Shown here: one piece after another, positions 28,455-32,244 of the stretch
How the letters are laid out: each line of letters opens with the position of its first letter
How positions within the stretch are numbered: position 1 is the stretch's first letter
NCBI RefSeq assembly: GCF_003611695.1
Contig: NZ_RAWE01000105.1
Location: 1-32,244, forward strand
Length of the DNA: 32,244 nt
Reading direction: 5' to 3'
DNA from: Corallococcus carmarthensis
GTDB taxonomy: Bacteria; Myxococcota; Myxococcia; Myxococcales; Myxococcaceae
Made by a program: the position numbers and the translations under genes
Notes under the pieces: model-generated
Told to the model about the DNA's origin: nothing
Database searches by the model: none
What the model saw: only the letters and a program-made list of their open reading frames with translations

Positions 28455-31079
28455 TTACTCCCCGTCTCCCGGCTGGATGCGCAGCCGCTCGGTGTCCGCG
28501 TCCGGCGTGGGCGCGATCACTTCAGGCTGTGGCGCGGGGACTGATCTCTCCGAACCCTCCGGAGGCGCCTCTAAATTTCGCGGTGCCTGGCCGCCCTCGG
28601 GAGAGGGTGCCGCACCTTCCGGCGGAGGCGGGGCTTCCCCGCCCGGCCGCGCGGGGGACGGGGAAGCGGGCGCCGTGCCGCCGGGAGCCGGAGCGCCGGC
28701 GGGGCGGATGACGCGCTCGTTGCCCGTGCCACTGCCGCCGTTCTCCACCCGCTGCTCTTCCTTGAGCACCGACTGGTTCATGCGCGACAGGGGGCCGGGC
28801 TTGCGGCTGAAGTCCACCGCGACGTCGTAGCCGGGGACCTGGCCGTAGAACTGCTCCACGAACTGCTGCCGCTCCTTCATCTTGCGCTCGAAGATGCGAC
28901 GGAAGTCCTCCTGGCCGCGGATGATGTAGGGCGTGAGGAAGAGCAGCAGGTTCGTCTTCGTCTTGCGGCGCGTGGTGTCGCGGAACAGGTGGCCCAGCAG
29001 CGGGATGTCACCCAGCACCGGCACCTTGGAGACGGACTCCAGCGTGCGGTCCTGCATGATGCCGCCAATCACCACCGTCTCCATGTCCTTGGCGATGACC
29101 GTCGTCTTCGCGCTGCGCTTCGACGTGGTGGGGCCCAGGACGGGGTCCGAGGAGGCGATCTCCTCCGTCTGCTCCGTGATGACGAGGCGGATGAAGTCGC
29201 TCTCGTTGATCTGCGGCTTGACGGTGAGCTTCAGCTCCACGTTCTGGCGGGTGATGGGCGCGTAGAGCGACCCCAGGCCGCCCAGCGAGCCCAGCAGCGA
29301 CGGATTGATGCCGCCGGTGGTGCCCGTGCCGGTGCCGCCGAGCGAGCTGCCCAGCGCGGACGGGGTGAAGCCGGACTGGAAGGGCACGTTCTGGCCCACC
29401 GTGATTTCGGCCTCCTCGTTGTCGCTGGTGAGCAGGTGCGGCGTGGACAGCACGTTCACGTCCGACGACTGCTGCATGGCGTTGAGCACCACGCCGAAGG
29501 CCGGGATGTCGATGCCCAGCGCCTTGAGCTCCGGCAGGACGGGGCCCTGGATGCCGGCGAGGAAGCCGCCCATGCTGGCCAGGTTCGCCAGGGAGAAGGA
29601 CGGGGGCACGCCGCCGCCCGCGTAGTTGGTGCCGAGGATGCCGGGGATGGCGCCGTCATCCGTCTTGAGGCTGAAGCCCTGGTGGAAGTTGATGCCGAAC
29701 TCGCTGTTGCGGTCCAGGTTCACTTCCATGATCACCGCCTCCACGAACACCTGGCGGCGCGGCTGATCCAGCTGCTGGATGATCTGGACGATGTTCTTGT
29801 AGTCGCCCTGGCTGGCGACGATGACCAGCGAGTTGGTGCCCTTGTCGGCGCTGATCTTCACCTCGCCGCTGAACAGCTCCGCGGCCTGGGCGGGCGCGCG
29901 CGGCAGGCCCTGCGGCTGCTGCGGGATGGGGCCGCGCTGGGGGCGGTTGGCGGTGCCCTGCGCGAGCGACTGGAGCGTGCTGGCCAGCTCCTCGGAGTTG
30001 GCGTTCTCCAGCGGGTAGACGTTGATCTTGTTGCCGCTGCCGGAGGGGATGTCCACCTCGCGCACCAGGTCCTGGATGCGGCCGAAGGCGGCGGGGCTGG
30101 CCACGATGATGAGCTTGTTGGTGCGCTCGTCCGGGATGATCTGCGACAGGGTGGCCGCGCCGCCCGTGTCGGTGCCGCCGCTGGCCACGCCTTCCGCGCC
30201 GGGAGGAGGCTGGCCGGGGACGCCCTGCGTGAAGTTGCCGGGGCGCTGGCCCGCGCGGCCGCCCGCGCCGGCCTTGGCTTCAAAGAGCTTCTGGATGGTG
30301 TTGGCCACGTCCTGCGCGGTGGCGTACTGCACCTGGATGATGCGCATCTCGTCGCTGGAGGAGCGGCTGTCCAGCTGGTTGATGAGGCGCTCCAGGCGGT
30401 GGATGTTGGAGCCCACGTCGTTGACGATGATGGTGTCCGGCGGGTACGGGATGGTGTCGCCGTCCTTGGACACGAGCTGCTGGAGGACGCCGCGCAGCGG
30501 CTCCACCTCCACGTACTTGATCTTGAACAGCTTGGTGACCATCTGCTCGTTCGTCGTGTACGGGGTCTCGTCGTCCACGATGGTCGGGATGGGGTTCTGC
30601 TTCGCCGAGCGCTTGTCGACGATCTTCAGGAACCGGCCGTACGGGTAGACGGCCAGGCCGTTCGCGTCGAGCGCGGCGAGGAACGCGGAGTAGAACGAGT
30701 CCGCGTCCACCTCCACGCGGCCGTTCTCCGGGCCGATGATGGAGATCTTCCCGCGCACGTTCTCCGGGAGGATGAAGGTGCGGCAGGTGGCGTCCGACAC
30801 GGTCTGGACGAGCTTCTCGATGTCCACCTTGTCGAAGTAGATGCCGTAGCGCGCGTTGCGCCGGGCCTGCTCGCATGAGGGCACCTGGCGGGGGCCCTGG
30901 TTCTCCGGCGCGTTGGCGGGCGCGCCAGCGCCCTGCGGGGTGATGGTCCGGTCACGTTCACCCTGCGCCGCGGGAGCGGGGGCCGGGGTACCGGGCTGCG
31001 TAGGACGGCGCTGGGCCCACGCGGGGACAGAGAGCGCGAGGCACAGGCAGAGCATCCAGGACGGGAGCGTCGTCTTCAT
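28455..31079 (-). CDS. gspD: Type II secretion outer-membrane secretin GspD
   Basis: 874 aa. The secretin forms the outer-membrane pore through which folded substrates leave. Signal peptide MKTTLPSWMLCLCLALSVPAWA. A Pro-rich linker (24-65) is followed by N0 (about 79-155, YFDKVDIEKLVQTVS), N1 (about 182-238), N2 (about 246-343, with a Gly/Pro insert at 270-305) and N3 (about 352-438, with a Pro/Gln insert at 378-398). The secretin domain (about 440-720) includes VPVLGDIPLLGHLFR and LLLFLTPYII. After about 785 there is a Pro/Gly/Glu-rich tail of 90 residues where a pilotin-binding S-domain would be. It starts 28 bp after gspC. Recognised with certainty as a T2SS secretin rather than PilQ because it lacks AMIN domains. 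Confidence 0.94.
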   Translation of the reverse strand: MKTTLPSWMLCLCLALSVPAWAQRRPTQPGTPAPAPAAQGERDRTITPQGAGAPANAPENQGPRQVPSCEQARRNARYGIYFDKVDIEKLVQTVSDATCRTFILPENVRGKISIIGPENGRVEVDADSFYSAFLAALDANGLAVYPYGRFLKIVDKRSAKQNPIPTIVDDETPYTTNEQMVTKLFKIKYVEVEPLRGVLQQLVSKDGDTIPYPPDTIIVNDVGSNIHRLERLINQLDSRSSSDEMRIIQVQYATAQDVANTIQKLFEAKAGAGGRAGQRPGNFTQGVPGQPPPGAEGVASGGTDTGGAATLSQIIPDERTNKLIIVASPAAFGRIQDLVREVDIPSGSGNKINVYPLENANSEELASTLQSLAQGTANRPQRGPIPQQPQGLPRAPAQAAELFSGEVKISADKGTNSLVIVASQGDYKNIVQIIQQLDQPRRQVFVEAVIMEVNLDRNSEFGINFHQGFSLKTDDGAIPGILGTNYAGGGVPPSFSLANLASMGGFLAGIQGPVLPELKALGIDIPAFGVVLNAMQQSSDVNVLSTPHLLTSDNEEAEITVGQNVPFQSGFTPSALGSSLGGTGTGTTGGINPSLLGSLGGLGSLYAPITRQNVELKLTVKPQINESDFIRLVITEQTEEIASSDPVLGPTTSKRSAKTTVIAKDMETVVIGGIMQDRTLESVSKVPVLGDIPLLGHLFRDTTRRKTKTNLLLFLTPYIIRGQEDFRRIFERKMKERQQFVEQFYGQVPGYDVAVDFSRKPGPLSRMNQSVLKEEQRVENGGSGTGNERVIRPAGAPAPGGTAPASPSPARPGGEAPPPPEGAAPSPEGGQAPRNLEAPPEGSERSVPAPQPEVIAPTPDADTERLRIQPGDGE

Positions 31080-31107
31080 GGAGGAGCGGGCGCTTTGACG
31101 GGGGTGT

Positions 31108-32022
31108 TTAACGGACGTTGTAGGATTTGCGGATCGGCGCGCCGTTGCGCTCGATCTCGATCTCGATACGGGAGGAGTCCTTCAGCTTCGAGTAGATCTC
31201 CAGCGCCTTCTCAGGGCTGTTCATGTCGAAGCCGTTGATGCGGCGGATGACGTCACCGTTCTGGACGCCGATCTTCGAATAGATGCTGTCCGGGCGGATG
31301 GAGAACAGCTTGAAGCCCACCGCCTGGCCGTCCTTGAAGGCGGGCACGATGCGCGCCTGCATCGCCACGTCGTTGAGGTTGCTCAACGTCTTGTCGATCT
31401 CCGCCTTGGGGACTTCGTACTCGTTCTCCCCGGTGGACTTGATGCCGTTGCCCAGGCTGTTGGGCGTGGTGGCGGCGGGCGTGGCCACGGGGGGCGGGGT
31501 GTAGGCGGCGACGGCGCCGTCACCGGGCTGCCCGTCGATGAACTCGCGGCGGCCGTTGTTGTTGATGATGACGCGCTCGCGTTCGATCTCCATGACCGTG
31601 GCGCCCATCAGGTTGTTGCCGATCATGTACGTCTGCGACCGCTGGGTGGTCATGTCCTGGACGGACGCGAAGGACCAGTCCGGGTTGGCCGCGACGAGCG
31701 TGCCCAAGAGCTTCACGCGCAGGCCGCTCTTGGCCGGCGGAGCGTTGGCGTCGAACTCCGGCGTCGTGGGCTCCTTCACCGCGACCTCTTCCGCGGGCAG
31801 CTTCACGCCGGTGAGGCGCGACAGGCGCTCCGCGTCGATGGTGGCAAGGCCGCTGTCAGCGGCGTGGGTGCGCTGCGCGACGCGGGCGGGAGCCTCGGAC
31901 GCGGGCGCGGGGGAGATGGAGGATTCGACGAACAGGTTCACCGTGCGCGCCGCCAGCAAGGCGACGAGCAGGATGAACAACAGGTTCACGCTCCAGAAGT
32001 ACTTGCGAAAGAAGAGTTCCAT
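31108..32022 (-). CDS. gspC: Type II secretion protein GspC with PDZ domain
   Basis: 304 aa from the ATG at 32022 (GGAAG nearby). The longer start at 32052 is rejected because it would sit at or before the transcription start predicted from the sigma-54 promoter. A short cytoplasmic end (MELFFRKYFW) is followed by a membrane helix (about 10-28) and a Pro/Ala linker. The HR domain follows (about 100-160, LRVKLLGTLVAANPDWSFA, TYMIGNNLMGATVMEIERE), which contacts GspD N0. A C-terminal PDZ domain (about 225-304, GFKLFSIRPDSIYSKIGVQNGD) helps select substrates. GspC links the inner-membrane platform to the secretin and may recognise cargo. It is the first gene of the operon. Confidence 0.92.
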   Translation of the reverse strand: MELFFRKYFWSVNLLFILLVALLAARTVNLFVESSISPAPASEAPARVAQRTHAADSGLATIDAERLSRLTGVKLPAEEVAVKEPTTPEFDANAPPAKSGLRVKLLGTLVAANPDWSFASVQDMTTQRSQTYMIGNNLMGATVMEIERERVIINNNGRREFIDGQPGDGAVAAYTPPPVATPAATTPNSLGNGIKSTGENEYEVPKAEIDKTLSNLNDVAMQARIVPAFKDGQAVGFKLFSIRPDSIYSKIGVQNGDVIRRINGFDMNSPEKALEIYSKLKDSSRIEIEIERNGAPIRKSYNVR

Positions 32023-32061
32023 CACGCTTCCGGGAGAAAGCCAGCCCCACATGGGACCTTG

Positions 32062-32077
32062 AGCAAGGCAGGTGCCA
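32062..32077 (-). promoter_or_regulatory. Sigma-54 (-24/-12) promoter of the gsp operon
   Basis: On the minus strand the sequence reads TGGCAC-CTGCC-TTGCT, matching the RpoN consensus TGGCACG-N4-TTGCW, with the required GG (32076-32075) and GC (32064-32063) exactly 12 bp apart. Transcription would start near 32051, giving a leader of about 30 nt before the gspC ATG at 32022. A sigma-54 promoter needs an enhancer-binding protein, and one is encoded at the far end of the same locus. Confidence 0.75.
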
Positions 32078-32120
32078 TCGCTGGGCGGGCGTCAAACCCA
32101 CGACTTACGGCCAAGTCCTT

Positions 32121-32191
32121 GAAATTATTTCGGAATAGGACGGGGCCCCGGCCAGGGGGACGGCCGGGACAGGACGTCGGGACAAATTGTC
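32121..32191 (-). promoter_or_regulatory. Candidate upstream activator region of the gsp operon
   Basis: About 70-140 bp upstream of the predicted start there are an AT-rich island with palindrome GAAATTATTTC (32121-32131), two GGGACA repeats 13 bp apart (32166-32171, 32179-32184) and palindrome GACAAATTGTC (32181-32191). Enhancer-binding protein sites usually lie at this distance. No gene was found between 32053 and the right edge. Pattern evidence only. Confidence 0.35.
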
Positions 32192-32244
32192 AAAAGCAGG
32201 CGGGGGCCGGTGTGACGGCCTGTCAGTCCGCGCTGGTGGGGGAG

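Noticed and set aside
32188-32193. TTGACA on the minus strand upstream of gspC
   Set aside because: No -10-like hexamer at 16-18 bp; the sigma-54 element closer to gspC is far better.

Overview
The window is very GC-rich, with almost every third codon position G or C. It carries tandem PEGA-domain secreted proteins, a ParC/ParE pair, an FHA-type sigma-54 activator, an S46 peptidase and a complete gspC-to-gspN type II secretion (T2SS) locus. Together these point to a myxobacterium, most likely Myxococcaceae (Myxococcus/Corallococcus/Pyxidicoccus type). That placement rests on recognising protein families and codon usage, not on a search. The high GC content also produces many long antisense open frames, which I treated as shadows.

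Left part, minus strand (1-8258): the 5' end of a secreted protein runs off the left edge. Upstream of it are two adjacent secreted PEGA-domain proteins, then parE and parC (10 bp apart, parC first), then a small secreted protein of unknown function. Terminator-like stem-loops follow the downstream PEGA gene, parE and the secreted-protein gene. None has a U-tract.

Middle part (8365-15479): a metallo-beta-lactamase-fold hydrolase (+); an M50-type membrane metallopeptidase (-) divergent from an S46 dipeptidyl-peptidase (+), with a 12-bp direct repeat between them; a four-cysteine protein of unknown function coupled to the peptidase; an ECF sigma factor without an adjacent anti-sigma gene (-); and, divergent from it, a KimA-like APC permease with a C-terminal soluble domain.

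Right part, minus strand (15492-32244): one long operon in transcription order gspC-D-E-F-[47-aa membrane protein]-G-[GspG-like protein without a prepilin site]-H-I-J-K-L-M-N, followed by an enhancer-binding protein with two FHA domains. Junctions are ATGA/TGATG overlaps or gaps of a few bases from the GspG-like gene to gspN. A textbook -24/-12 sigma-54 promoter lies about 40 bp upstream of gspC. The simplest model is that sigma-54 drives the secretion operon, with the linked FHA activator as the obvious candidate regulator. GspE also carries a tandem MshEN-like motif, so c-di-GMP may act on the ATPase. The prepilin peptidase (gspO) and a pilotin are not in the window.

The most unusual items are the GspG-like protein that kept its C-terminal domain but lost the prepilin signal, the 47-aa single-helix protein between gspF and gspG, the enlarged GspI, and the sigma-54 promoter paired with a double-FHA activator.
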